A program made the position numbers and the translations under genes. DNA of 64,000 nt from Spirosoma validum. GTDB lineage: Bacteria > Bacteroidota > Bacteroidia > Cytophagales > Spirosomataceae. Numbering within the stretch: position 1 is the first letter of the stretch; each line of letters starts with the position of its first letter. The stretch is taken from positions 1 to 64,000 of the forward strand of contig NZ_JACXAA010000003.1 of assembly GCF_014699035.1 (NCBI RefSeq), given 5' to 3'. The notes below the pieces were generated by a model. It had not been told where the DNA came from, made no database searches, and was given only the letters and a program-made list of their open reading frames with translations. Below are positions 45,722-54,844 of this stretch, piece after piece.

Positions 45722-48700
45722 TTAGAAGCCAAGATTTAGACCGATTGTAGTCATGCGCGCCCGTGGGTACGCATCGTAATCGTCGCCCCGGTTGAGGTTG
45801 TTCTGGCCACCATTGTTCACTTCAGGATCGAAGCCTTTATACTTGGTGATCAGGAACAGATTCTGGCCGCTGACGTATACCCGCGCATTGCGGATGAACT
45901 TGCTTTGAACAGGCAGCGTGTAGCCCAGCGATACGTTCTGTAGCCGGACAAACGACCCATCTTCGATAAAGAACGACGATCGACGGAACGAGATGAAATC
46001 CCGGCGACCATCGATAACCGGACGGCTGGCTCCCGTATTGGTTGGCGTCCACGAATCGGTCAGGATGTTGCCCACCTGATTGATTTTCTGCACACCGTCG
46101 CCCATTTCCGATTGTTGCAGATTGCGAACCTGATTGCCCTGAACACCCCGGAAGAAAATGGCAAAGTCGAAGTTTTTGAACTTGACGGTCGAGTTCAGTC
46201 CCCAGGTGAATTTCGGGTTTGGGTTGCCCAGGATTACGTAATCGTCGGCGGTGTATTTTCCGTCGCCGTTGGTGTCCTGATATTTCGGATACCCGGCTTT
46301 GGCGGCAAAGCTTTTCCCTTCTTCGTCGCTCTGGAACAGCCCGGTGTACTTGTAGCCTTTCCAGGTCCCGATTGGATTGCTTGCTTCGACCCAGCTTCCG
46401 AAGATACCCAGGTGACCGCTGGGGCTGCTGGCGAAGAATGGCGTGCTTTTACCCAGGTCAGTGATTTCGTTCCGCAAGATCGACAGGTTGCCGCTAACGT
46501 CCCATTTGAAATCCTTGTTGTTCACAATTTTGTAATTCGTCGAGAACTCAAACCCTTTGTTGGTGAGCGAGCCGGAGTTGAGCATTATGGTGCTAAAACC
46601 CGTGCTTTGCGGAATCGATACGTCGAGCAGCAGGTCGGTGGTTTTGTTGCTGAACACGTCGAACGTCATCGACAGGCGGTTGCTCAGAAAGGCGAGGTCT
46701 AATCCTATGTTAGTCATAGCGGTACTTTCCCATTTCAGGTCAGGGTTAGCGATCCGGTTAGGTCCATACCCAGCCACCAGTCCACCGCCAAGTACGTAGT
46801 TGTAGGGCACCAGACCGCTCAACGAGCGATACACCGGAATCTGCGAGTTACCCGTCAATCCGTAGCTGGCCCGGAATTTGAAATCGTTGAAGACTTTGCT
46901 TAAGCCTGAGTTCTGGAAGAATTTCTCGTTGACAACCCGCCAGCCGATAGCCCCCGACGGGAACGTAGCCCACTTGTTGTTTGGCCCGAATTTCGACGAA
47001 CCATCGCGCCGGAACGTAACGGTCAGCAGGTAGCGGTCGAGCAGGTTATAGTTGACCCGTCCCAGCATTGATTGCAGTGACCAGTCCAGTCGGCCCGAGT
47101 TTGGAATCTGCGGTTTGCTACCGTTCTGCATGTTTACCGACAACGGGTCGTCGGAGGGCAAATCACGCGTGGCAGCCGAGGTGAACAGGTTGCTTTCCTG
47201 CTGATATGTATAGCCCAGCGTTACGTCCAGGTTATGTCCCGGCGCTACCTGTTTGTTGTACGTCAGGATATTTTCATTCAGAATACTGCTCACGTTCCGG
47301 TTCGCTTTTTCCAGCTGACGATTGTACTGACGACCGGTGTAAGTTGAGTTATTGTAATACGTAGTCCGCTCGGCCGTTACGATGTCGGCGCCGATGCTGG
47401 TACGGAATTTCAGCCCATCCAGAATATTGAACGTCAGCGCCGTTGTCCCGAACAGGCGATTGGTGTTGTCGCGGTCGTAACCTTCCATCGCTTCGGCCAG
47501 TGGGTTGATGTTAAAGCGCTGATCATAGCTTGGATAGTTATACGCACCGTTCTGGTCGTAAATGGCGACGGTTGGATCAAGACCCAGGGCCGTAATGACG
47601 ATCCCACCCGGACCGCCCCGGTCGGTTGCTACGTTGCTGCTGCCCGTTCGGTTAAACGACCAGCTATTGCTCAGCGTCGCGCGACCATTCAGGAAATCGT
47701 TATCGAGGTTCAGTCGGAAACCGTAACGTTTGAAAAACGTATTCTTAATAATTCCTTTGTTATCGAGGTAGTTACCGACGACGGCGTAGCGCATCCCTTT
47801 ATTGCCGCCCGTAAACGAAAGCTGGTGGCTCGACAGCCCCCCCGTCTGCGTAACGGCGTCCATCCAGTTCGTGCCCTGGCCAATCTGGCTGATTTGAGCA
47901 TCGGTAAAACGAGGACTTCCTCCCTGACTTTTCTCCAGCAAATTCAGGTAACGAGCGTAATCGCCACCGTTCAGTACGTCGATGTTGCGGGCAATGGTCT
48001 GGGCTGAATAAGACCCTTCATAATCCACCCGGCTCTGTCCTTCTTTTCCCCGCCGGGTCGTAATCAGTACAACCCCGTTGGAGCCCCGTGAACCGTAAAT
48101 CGACGTAGCGGAGGCATCTTTCAGAATTTCAATCGACTCAATTTCGTTAGGGTTGATGGTTGCCATGGCGTTGCTGGCCTGACGGTTTCCCGACGTACCG
48201 ATCGCGCCGTTGTCAGGGTAGACCGGAAACCCATCGATGACGTACAACGGCTCACTACCACTGTTGATCGAGTTGGCCCCGCGCACCCGAATCGAAATAC
48301 CACCGCCCGGAGCTGCTGAACTTTGCGTAACCTGCACACCCGGCGCCCGCGCCTGAATCGCCTGATCGACCGAAACAACCGGCATTTCCTTGATGGCGTC
48401 GGATTTGATCGTTGATACCGAGCCCGTCAGATCACTTTTCCGGACCGTTCCGTAACCGACTACTACAATTTCTTCCAGACTGCGCGTGTCAGGAACAAGT
48501 TTCACCGTAAAGTCGGTCCGGCTGCCAACTGTAGCTTCCTGCGTTACGTAGCCGACGTAGCTAAATACCAGCGTTTCGTTGCCGGCTGCGTTGATGCGAA
48601 ACGTACCCGACGCATCCGTTGACGTTCCCCGGGTAGTGCCTTTGACCGAAATCGTGACACCCGGAATCCCTTCGTTCTGTTCGCTCACTACCTTGCCGGA

Positions 48701-48781
48701 AATTGGGGTCTGGGCAAACGAAGTGAGTGACAGGAACACCAGCAAACAGATTAGTTGCAGGCACCGTATAAAGTCGTGCAT
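45722..48781 (-). CDS. SusC/RagA-family TonB-linked outer-membrane protein (locus 2)
   Basis: Outer-membrane glycan importer of 1019 residues. Signal peptide to about 23 (TSFAQ), CarboxypepD_reg-like domain about 25-105 (GKVVSEQNEGIPGVTISVKG), SusC signature LEEIVVVGYGTVRKSDLTG about 102-120, plug with IRVRGANSINSGSEPLYVIDGFPVYPD, then barrel ending IGLNLGF. No STN domain, unlike the SusC of locus 1, so control is probably by a DNA-bound regulator and not by an anti-sigma factor. A 22-bp motif shared with the GH2/GH43 promoter region lies 155-176 nt upstream of its start. Confidence 0.95.
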   Translation of the reverse strand: MHDFIRCLQLICLLVFLSLTSFAQTPISGKVVSEQNEGIPGVTISVKGTTRGTSTDASGTFRINAAGNETLVFSYVGYVTQEATVGSRTDFTVKLVPDTRSLEEIVVVGYGTVRKSDLTGSVSTIKSDAIKEMPVVSVDQAIQARAPGVQVTQSSAAPGGGISIRVRGANSINSGSEPLYVIDGFPVYPDNGAIGTSGNRQASNAMATINPNEIESIEILKDASATSIYGSRGSNGVVLITTRRGKEGQSRVDYEGSYSAQTIARNIDVLNGGDYARYLNLLEKSQGGSPRFTDAQISQIGQGTNWMDAVTQTGGLSSHQLSFTGGNKGMRYAVVGNYLDNKGIIKNTFFKRYGFRLNLDNDFLNGRATLSNSWSFNRTGSSNVATDRGGPGGIVITALGLDPTVAIYDQNGAYNYPSYDQRFNINPLAEAMEGYDRDNTNRLFGTTALTFNILDGLKFRTSIGADIVTAERTTYYNNSTYTGRQYNRQLEKANRNVSSILNENILTYNKQVAPGHNLDVTLGYTYQQESNLFTSAATRDLPSDDPLSVNMQNGSKPQIPNSGRLDWSLQSMLGRVNYNLLDRYLLTVTFRRDGSSKFGPNNKWATFPSGAIGWRVVNEKFFQNSGLSKVFNDFKFRASYGLTGNSQIPVYRSLSGLVPYNYVLGGGLVAGYGPNRIANPDLKWESTAMTNIGLDLAFLSNRLSMTFDVFSNKTTDLLLDVSIPQSTGFSTIMLNSGSLTNKGFEFSTNYKIVNNKDFKWDVSGNLSILRNEITDLGKSTPFFASSPSGHLGIFGSWVEASNPIGTWKGYKYTGLFQSDEEGKSFAAKAGYPKYQDTNGDGKYTADDYVILGNPNPKFTWGLNSTVKFKNFDFAIFFRGVQGNQVRNLQQSEMGDGVQKINQVGNILTDSWTPTNTGASRPVIDGRRDFISFRRSSFFIEDGSFVRLQNVSLGYTLPVQSKFIRNARVYVSGQNLFLITKYKGFDPEVNNGGQNNLNRGDDYDAYPRARMTTIGLNLGF

Positions 48782-48935
48782 AATGTTAGAGAAGTTAAAG
48801 GTTTGGTTTAAAGCGAGAATAAATGCGAATCAAACGATGTGATCGGACTGCTAAAGTGCAAAACTTTATTCACTAAAGTCTATTCTTACAAATATGGACG
48901 TAGTAATCCCCTAAATCAATAGAGAGAATTTTGAT

Positions 48936-48957
48936 AAAGATGGATGATCTGATGACT
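48936..48957 (-). promoter_or_regulatory. Shared upstream motif of locus 2, copy 1 (SusC side)
   Basis: Contains GATGGATGATCTGATGACT on the plus strand. A copy identical at 20 of 22 positions is at 57827-57848, upstream of the GH2 and GH43 genes. It lies in the 178-nt gap between the sugar-porter stop codon and the SusC start. Probable operator for a locus regulator, perhaps the AraC protein at 50401-51282. The regulator is inference. Confidence 0.6.
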
Positions 48958-48959
48958 TT

Positions 48960-50300
48960 TTAATGAGAAACGAAGGTTCCTTCCAATTCTTCCAGCGTTT
49001 TTCCCTTTGTCTCCCGCACATTGCGTTGCACAAACCAGAAGCCGACCAGACAAATACCGGCATACAGCCAGAAAGGGCCATACGTACCGAGCTGCTCGGC
49101 CAGAATCGGAAATGTGAAGACCAGCACAAAATAGGCCGCCCACAACGCCAGAATCGCAATCGATGAAGCCATTCCCCGAATCCGGTTCGGGAAAATCTCG
49201 GAAATCAGGACCCACGTAATCGGCGCCAGCGACGTAGCGTAGACGCTAATGGCCAGCAGGACAAATACGGAAAGCAGTCCCGAAGACGCGCTGTTTTTGA
49301 GCAATAACGCGATCACTACGTAGAGGACGGACAAGCCCAGTGTACCGACCAGCATCAGCGGTTTACGGCCCAGTTTATCCACCTGCCACATCGCCACCAG
49401 CGTAAATAACAGGTTGACGACGCCGATAGCCACCGTTTCGAACAATTGCCGGTTCAGGCTGGCCCCCACCGTTTCGAAAATGGTTGACGTATAGTTGAAC
49501 ACGACGTTGATGCCGCACAGTTGCTGCAATACGGCCAGACCAATACCGACCAGAACCGCAGGACGCACATTTTTTTCAAACAACGTTGCAAAGGAAGGTT
49601 TCTCCGTTTGTGCCATCGACTGCTGAACCGCCGTAACGGTACGTTCCACGAAAGCTTCTCCGCCAATACGCTGTAAAATCGCTTCTCCCTCGGCGATACG
49701 ACCCGTCTGAACCAGCCAGCGGGGACTTTCGGGGAGCCAGATTACGCCCACCAAAAAGCCTAATGAGGGCACCGCGCCCAGCCCGAACATCCATCGCCAG
49801 GCATCGGGTCCACTATCCGCTAGACCGTAATTGACCAGATTGGTAATGAGAATTCCGATCACAATCGTCAGTTGATTGATGGATACGTTGCGGCCCCGTA
49901 CTTCGGCGGGTGAAATCTCGGCAATGTACAGGGGGCTCAGTGTCGAGGCCATTCCCACGCCAATACCGGCGATAAAACGCATGACAATAAACCCAGTCAG
50001 TCCAGTCGAAAAGGCCATTCCCAGTGAAGACAACGCAAAAATCAAAGCTGCCAGCATTAACCCCGGCCGTCGACCGTAGCGGTCGGCCAGATTGCCCGCC
50101 AGCACACAACCGACCATGCATCCCAGCGCCAACGAACCTGTGAGAAACCCTTCCCACCAGGCGTTCAAACCAAAATACGTTCGCAGGAAAGGCAGGGCAC
50201 CCGAGATGACGGCAAAGTCGAATCCAAACAGGTAACCGCCCAACGCCGAGATAAAAGCAATGCCGAATACGTAACGCGCGTTGAGGTCTGTTTTTTTCAT
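48960..50300 (-). CDS. Sugar porter family MFS transporter
   Basis: Inner-membrane sugar:H+ symporter of the sugar-porter (GLUT/XylE) family, 446 residues, 12 hydrophobic segments. Signatures: GGYLFGFDFAVISGALPFL in helix 1, GNLADRYGRRPGLM (loop 2-3), RFIAGIGVGMASTLSPLYIAEISPAEVRG, PESPRWLVQTGR, QQLCGINVVFNYTSTIFE in helix 7, and a C-terminal NVRETKGKTLEELE. It would import the monosaccharide released by GH2/GH43 action. It lies between the SusC gene (same strand) and the divergent AraC regulator gene. Confidence 0.94.
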   Translation of the reverse strand: MKKTDLNARYVFGIAFISALGGYLFGFDFAVISGALPFLRTYFGLNAWWEGFLTGSLALGCMVGCVLAGNLADRYGRRPGLMLAALIFALSSLGMAFSTGLTGFIVMRFIAGIGVGMASTLSPLYIAEISPAEVRGRNVSINQLTIVIGILITNLVNYGLADSGPDAWRWMFGLGAVPSLGFLVGVIWLPESPRWLVQTGRIAEGEAILQRIGGEAFVERTVTAVQQSMAQTEKPSFATLFEKNVRPAVLVGIGLAVLQQLCGINVVFNYTSTIFETVGASLNRQLFETVAIGVVNLLFTLVAMWQVDKLGRKPLMLVGTLGLSVLYVVIALLLKNSASSGLLSVFVLLAISVYATSLAPITWVLISEIFPNRIRGMASSIAILALWAAYFVLVFTFPILAEQLGTYGPFWLYAGICLVGFWFVQRNVRETKGKTLEELEGTFVSH

Positions 50301-50400
50301 ACGGGTAGAAGTTAAATGATTCGTGTTTCTTTAGAAAAAGGCTTGCGGATACCGATAATTCAGTCGTTTGCAGGCATGAATACCTAGACAAAATGACGGT

Positions 50401-51282
50401 ATGCTTAAGAAAAAAGAAGGCTTTGCCGGGCAACGCAGCTGCGTATTACCGGCAGAACTAACGAAACAGATCGCCGTTCACCCCCTGTGCGAAAACCTGT
50501 ACATCACCGATATTGGCTATTATCCAAAAGCTGTTTTTCACGACCGGGAACGGCGTAAGGGCAGTCCGCAGCACATCCTTATCTATTGCATTAAAGGCGA
50601 AGGCTGGTACTACCTGAATGACCGAAAGCATACTGTTAAACCCAATCAGGCGTTTATTCTTCCGGCCGATGCCGCCCATCGATACGGTACCGACGTTCAA
50701 AATCCCTGGACAATTTACTGGCTGCATTTTACGGGTTCGCGCGCGCATCATTTTCTGCAATTTTTACAACCGGACGCCGATTCATCCCCCATCACGGTGT
50801 CGCCCCAACCCGAACGGTTTCAGCTCTTCGACGATATTCTGTCCCACGTTGAAATGTCGTTCAACATGGATAATATTGTTTATGCCAACAGCAGTCTGGC
50901 CCGCTTTTTGGCAACGTTCAACAATGCGGTGTATAATCCCAGTCGAATCACGCAGGTCGAGGACGACCCCATCAGCCGGACCATTACGTTCATGCGGGAA
51001 AACCTGAGCCGAACGCTGAGTCTGGAAGAACTGGCCGAAATCGCAGGCATGTCGGCTTCCCATTACTCGGCGGTTTTTCGGGCGAAGGTTCAAAGTGCTC
51101 CCATTAACTTTTTCACATTTTTGAAAATTCAGGAGGCTTGCCGACTCCTCGAAAACACCCGACTACGTATCAAAGAGGTCGCTTACCAGATCGGCTACAG
51201 CGACCCCTATCATTTCAGCCGGGTGTTCGCCAATGTGATGGGCGTTTCGCCACGCGACTTCCGGAAACTCCGAAAAGTTTAA
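50401..51282 (+). CDS. AraC-family transcriptional regulator
   Basis: One-component regulator of 293 residues. The N-terminal cupin-like sensor domain (about 30-170) includes QHILIYCIKGEGWYYLNDRKHTVKPNQAFILPADAAHRYG and PWTIYWLHFTGS, the arabinose-type ligand pocket pattern. The C-terminal double helix-turn-helix (about 195-293) includes LSLEELAEIAGMSASHYSAVFRAKV and RIKEVAYQIGYSDPYHFSRVFANVMGVSPRDFRK. It is divergent from the sugar porter gene and likely controls it, together with other locus 2 genes, in response to a sugar. Its stop codon overlaps the stop of the convergent DUF5107 gene by 4 nt. Confidence 0.94.
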   Translation: MLKKKEGFAGQRSCVLPAELTKQIAVHPLCENLYITDIGYYPKAVFHDRERRKGSPQHILIYCIKGEGWYYLNDRKHTVKPNQAFILPADAAHRYGTDVQNPWTIYWLHFTGSRAHHFLQFLQPDADSSPITVSPQPERFQLFDDILSHVEMSFNMDNIVYANSSLARFLATFNNAVYNPSRITQVEDDPISRTITFMRENLSRTLSLEELAEIAGMSASHYSAVFRAKVQSAPINFFTFLKIQEACRLLENTRLRIKEVAYQIGYSDPYHFSRVFANVMGVSPRDFRKLRKV

Positions 51283-54200
51283 CCGGCTACTTCCTGCGCC
51301 ATCAGAAACGCGACCATGTTCCGATGCAAAGCCGCTCCCTGATGGTTGTTGTCCAGACGGAGTACGGTATCAAACTGCGTGATTGCCTCAGCGGTATGAC
51401 CGTTGCCGAGTCCCAGATTCCCGAGCGCCATCAGGTAGTAGCAGTGAATGCGATTGCGTTCGTTCAGGTCAGCATCGAAGACCAGCATATCGGGTAGCGA
51501 AACCGCAAAATAATCGATCCGGATTACGTCGTTCAAATGGGTTTCTCCGTAGTGAATCAGCCTGTTGAACAACGTTTCAGCGCGTTTGTATTGCCCCAGT
51601 TTTTTCCAGGCCAGACCCTGATAGAAGAGTTTATCGGGTTGCTGGTCGTTGTAAAAAACAGCTTGCCCGAGCGTATCTACGCCGATTGTTGCCTTTTCGT
51701 AGTAAGACTCAGCTGTTTGCGGCTGGGCTAAAGCGTCGTAGGCTAACCCTTTCAGGTAAAAAATGTCGGACTCCTGTACACCATAGAGTTTGCCTTCGCC
51801 CAGATTCTCAGGATACGTTTCGGCAGCGGTCAGCAGCGCGAGAGCCTCCGTGGGATTTCCGTCGTTCAACGCCTGTTTGGCCAGTTCAATATAGGTAATC
51901 AGGTATTGATGAACCACTTTCCCCTCACCCCCTTCCCAGGGATGAAACTGACGGGCGGCCAGCAATTGACGAGCTGTTTGATAATCGCCCAACTGATTGT
52001 ACAATGTCACTCGTTCTAAATACAGATCGTCCCGGTGTTCGGTAACGGAAAGGTATGTTTCCAGCCGGGCCAGCCGTTCGGTATGGGGGTAATTCAGCTT
52101 TTTGTACAACTGATCCAGTTCCATCAGTACCCGCGCGTCGCTGGTATCCAGTGCAAACGCTTTCTCCATCGCCGTTAGCGCTTTGACTGACTGCTGAAGC
52201 TTATTCTGATACGCTAGTGACAAATTCCGGAAAACGGTCGGGAATGTATCGTCCAGTATCGCCGACTGTTCCCAGGCCTCGATCGCTTCCGTATACTGCC
52301 GATTGGCGTACCAGAAATTACCCAGAAAATACCAGGTATGCGCCTGATTGATAGCCTGACCATCAGTCTTTTGTGTAACAGCCCACTGGAGTACGCTTAG
52401 CTCTTCCAGGCGGTTGGGAAACACAAAGTCCGGGCTGGCATCCGTCGCTTTTTGAATGTATTCGTTGCTACGTTCACGCTTGCCTAATTGGGCGTGGAAA
52501 AAGGCCAGGAAATAATAGACCATCGGATAAACAGCCGACTCGTCCGACATCGATTCCAATAGCAATTGAATCGCTTCGTCGTAAAGCCCGGCCTGACTGT
52601 AATCCAGCGCATATTCCAGGTAGTTATGGACGTAGTGCCGCATCAGGTGATTGAGGCTGGCCAACGTATCGGTGGCCGTTATCGAGGCACTGGTTTGTTC
52701 AATAAGCACCTTTTCGAACAGACAGCCAAAATGAAACCGGTCAATCACTAACGTATCGTCAATGAGCCGCAACGCTTCCTCTGTTCGGCCGGTCTTACGC
52801 AGTAGCGCGACCTTCAGATGCCGTGCCGACTGACCGTGCCAGTTTCGGGCCAGTGACTTATCCACCAGTTCGAGCGCCTGCGCATAGTTTTTTCGTCGGG
52901 TAGCAATACGGGCCAGTTCAAGAAAACTGGTATCCTGCCAGGCGGCATTCCAGGTCGCTTTGAAAAACGCGTCGAACGCTTCGTCGTAGCGGCCTAATTT
53001 CGATAGGCACAGTCCCAGGTTGTAATACGGTTCGCCGTCGTATGGATTTGGGTTGCGGGCAATCAGCGTTTGAATGGCTTGCTGGAAATGAGGTTCTGCT
53101 TTGGCAAACTGACCGTGCTTAACATACCAGAGTCCCAGCGCATTGTTACAGCGAACATCCTTCGGATCGCGACGTAGCGCTTCTTCGTAGTAGTCGGTAG
53201 GCGAATACGTAGCGTGGCGATACTGCTCAATGTGCAAACCAGTCAGATACAATTGCTCGTTGTTTTCTACCTCAGCCGGGTCCTTAGCCGCCAGCGCCGG
53301 TTCGGGAATGGGTTTCTCGTCGGCAACATCCGGCTGATACGCGACCAGTTCGACCCCTTCGGCCGTCGTTGTGCTTACCCGCATGGCGGTTGGTTTCGCG
53401 ACGGTCAATGATAGTGTGTGCTGAAAAGGCTGCTCCGGCGAAAGGTCAACTCGTTGCTCGAAAATCACCTGATTGTTATCGGTCAGGCGCACACTGGCCC
53501 CGGCATATATAGCCGTTGTATAGACGCTGATCGTTACGTCGGTTTCGCTAATTTCCAGATTGACAGCCGCTTCCTTCGTGGCATTTTTGACCAGACCGAT
53601 TTCGCTATATGGCATGAAGTACTGCACAAAGCTGCGTTCTTCGTTCGGCATGATCCACGAAAAATCGGGCTGATTATCGGTAAAGACACCCGTCATCAGC
53701 TCAATGTAAGGCCCGTCTTCGTCGGTCAGGTTACGATCCCAGGCATACCCGAATTCACCGTTGCCCCAAGTCCATTGTTTCTTGCCGGGCGATAAGTGAT
53801 GGCTGGCTACGTGTAACACCCCGCCCTGTGTATCGTGTTCGTAACCGCCAATGAAATCGTACTTCGACGCGACGGCCATGTACGAGGTCGGCACGGGAAT
53901 GTTTTTGTAGCCGGAAATGTCCGTGCCCGGCGAGTAATCAACCTTGTAATATGTTCCTTTGGCAATCGGAAACGACGACACATCCCGTCGGCCATGATCG
54001 AAAACGGCGTGGACATCGGGCGGGAAAACTGACTGGTACCGGTCGTTTACTTTGACGGCCGGATTGGTCCACCACAGGAATGTCTGCGGCACCTTGGTTC
54101 GGTTATAGAGCACGCCATGCACTTCGAGGTACGCTTTGTCGGGATACAGCCTGAATCCGGCCATGCCCTTCGTACTGAACATCCGTTCTACTTCGCTCAC

Positions 54201-54644
54201 CCAAATCGTTTTGGAGCCGTCGGGGTGGGCTTCGGTCGTGTAATCGATGGCTTCGAACGTACTGGGCCGGTGGTGTTGCGGCCAGTTGAACTCAATGCCG
54301 CCCGAAATCCACGGCCCCGTCAGCCCAACGAGTGCGGGCTTGATGACCTGGTTATAATAGATGAAATGACGATTTTTGATTTTATCGTACGCCATCTGAA
54401 TCCGGCCGCCCAACTCGGGTAAGACCATGATTTTCAGGTACTGGTTTTCGAGAAAAACCGCTTGGTACGTTTTATCTTCTTTATGGTCGTCAATCTTCTC
54501 GATAACGGCGTTCGGATAGACGACTCCGCTGCTGCCCTGATACACCCGTTTTTCCAGAAACATCGGGTTTTTCTCGGGCGCTCCGACGCCATACGTAGGA
54601 ATGGTTACCTGTTCTTCCCAGACATTTACTTCCTGCAGGGCCAT
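51279..54644 (-). CDS. DUF5107 domain and TPR-repeat protein
   Basis: Large cytoplasmic-looking protein of 1121 residues without signal peptide. The N-terminal about 400 residues are DUF5107, which resembles aldose-epimerase/galactose-mutarotase-like beta-sandwiches (VLPELGGRIQMAYDKIKNRHFIYYNQVIKPALVG; GGIEFNWPQHHRPSTF; EFGYAWDRNLTDEDGPYIELMTGVFTDNQPDFSW). The remainder (about 480-1110) is a long series of TPR-like helical pairs (YNLGLCLSKLGRYDEAFDAFFKATW and similar). Such proteins recur in Bacteroidota sugar loci; the role is unknown. It lies between the AraC gene and the GH2 gene on the GH2 strand. Confidence 0.88.
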   Translation of the reverse strand: MALQEVNVWEEQVTIPTYGVGAPEKNPMFLEKRVYQGSSGVVYPNAVIEKIDDHKEDKTYQAVFLENQYLKIMVLPELGGRIQMAYDKIKNRHFIYYNQVIKPALVGLTGPWISGGIEFNWPQHHRPSTFEAIDYTTEAHPDGSKTIWVSEVERMFSTKGMAGFRLYPDKAYLEVHGVLYNRTKVPQTFLWWTNPAVKVNDRYQSVFPPDVHAVFDHGRRDVSSFPIAKGTYYKVDYSPGTDISGYKNIPVPTSYMAVASKYDFIGGYEHDTQGGVLHVASHHLSPGKKQWTWGNGEFGYAWDRNLTDEDGPYIELMTGVFTDNQPDFSWIMPNEERSFVQYFMPYSEIGLVKNATKEAAVNLEISETDVTISVYTTAIYAGASVRLTDNNQVIFEQRVDLSPEQPFQHTLSLTVAKPTAMRVSTTTAEGVELVAYQPDVADEKPIPEPALAAKDPAEVENNEQLYLTGLHIEQYRHATYSPTDYYEEALRRDPKDVRCNNALGLWYVKHGQFAKAEPHFQQAIQTLIARNPNPYDGEPYYNLGLCLSKLGRYDEAFDAFFKATWNAAWQDTSFLELARIATRRKNYAQALELVDKSLARNWHGQSARHLKVALLRKTGRTEEALRLIDDTLVIDRFHFGCLFEKVLIEQTSASITATDTLASLNHLMRHYVHNYLEYALDYSQAGLYDEAIQLLLESMSDESAVYPMVYYFLAFFHAQLGKRERSNEYIQKATDASPDFVFPNRLEELSVLQWAVTQKTDGQAINQAHTWYFLGNFWYANRQYTEAIEAWEQSAILDDTFPTVFRNLSLAYQNKLQQSVKALTAMEKAFALDTSDARVLMELDQLYKKLNYPHTERLARLETYLSVTEHRDDLYLERVTLYNQLGDYQTARQLLAARQFHPWEGGEGKVVHQYLITYIELAKQALNDGNPTEALALLTAAETYPENLGEGKLYGVQESDIFYLKGLAYDALAQPQTAESYYEKATIGVDTLGQAVFYNDQQPDKLFYQGLAWKKLGQYKRAETLFNRLIHYGETHLNDVIRIDYFAVSLPDMLVFDADLNERNRIHCYYLMALGNLGLGNGHTAEAITQFDTVLRLDNNHQGAALHRNMVAFLMAQEVAG

Positions 54645-54686
54645 AGATGATTTATCGTAAAAAGGTGGTTGATCCTAATAGGGCGT

Positions 54687-54810
54687 GGTGTCCGATTCTC
54701 AAATCGGACAGGTGAGGACGGTTCGCCGTTGCGATTCTCAAAACCGAACGACACGAGGTTTTGAGAATCGCAACGGCGAACCGTCCTCACCTGTCGGTTA
54801 AAAGTAACCG
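54687..54810. repeat. Composite palindrome with perfect 39-bp arms
   Basis: Main element: perfect 39-bp inverted repeat, 54707-54745 against 54757-54795, with an 11-nt loop. A small hairpin GTGTCCGATTCTCAAATCGG overlaps its left edge (54688-54710), and CGGTTAAAAGTAACCG (54795-54810) forms another on its right edge. It occupies most of the gap between the GH2 gene (downstream end 54845) and the DUF5107 gene start (54644), both on the minus strand. Likely a transcription-ending or mRNA-stabilising structure. Confidence 0.8.
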
Positions 54811-54844
54811 ACATCACAGAACACGTAATAGATGAATTCATTAC

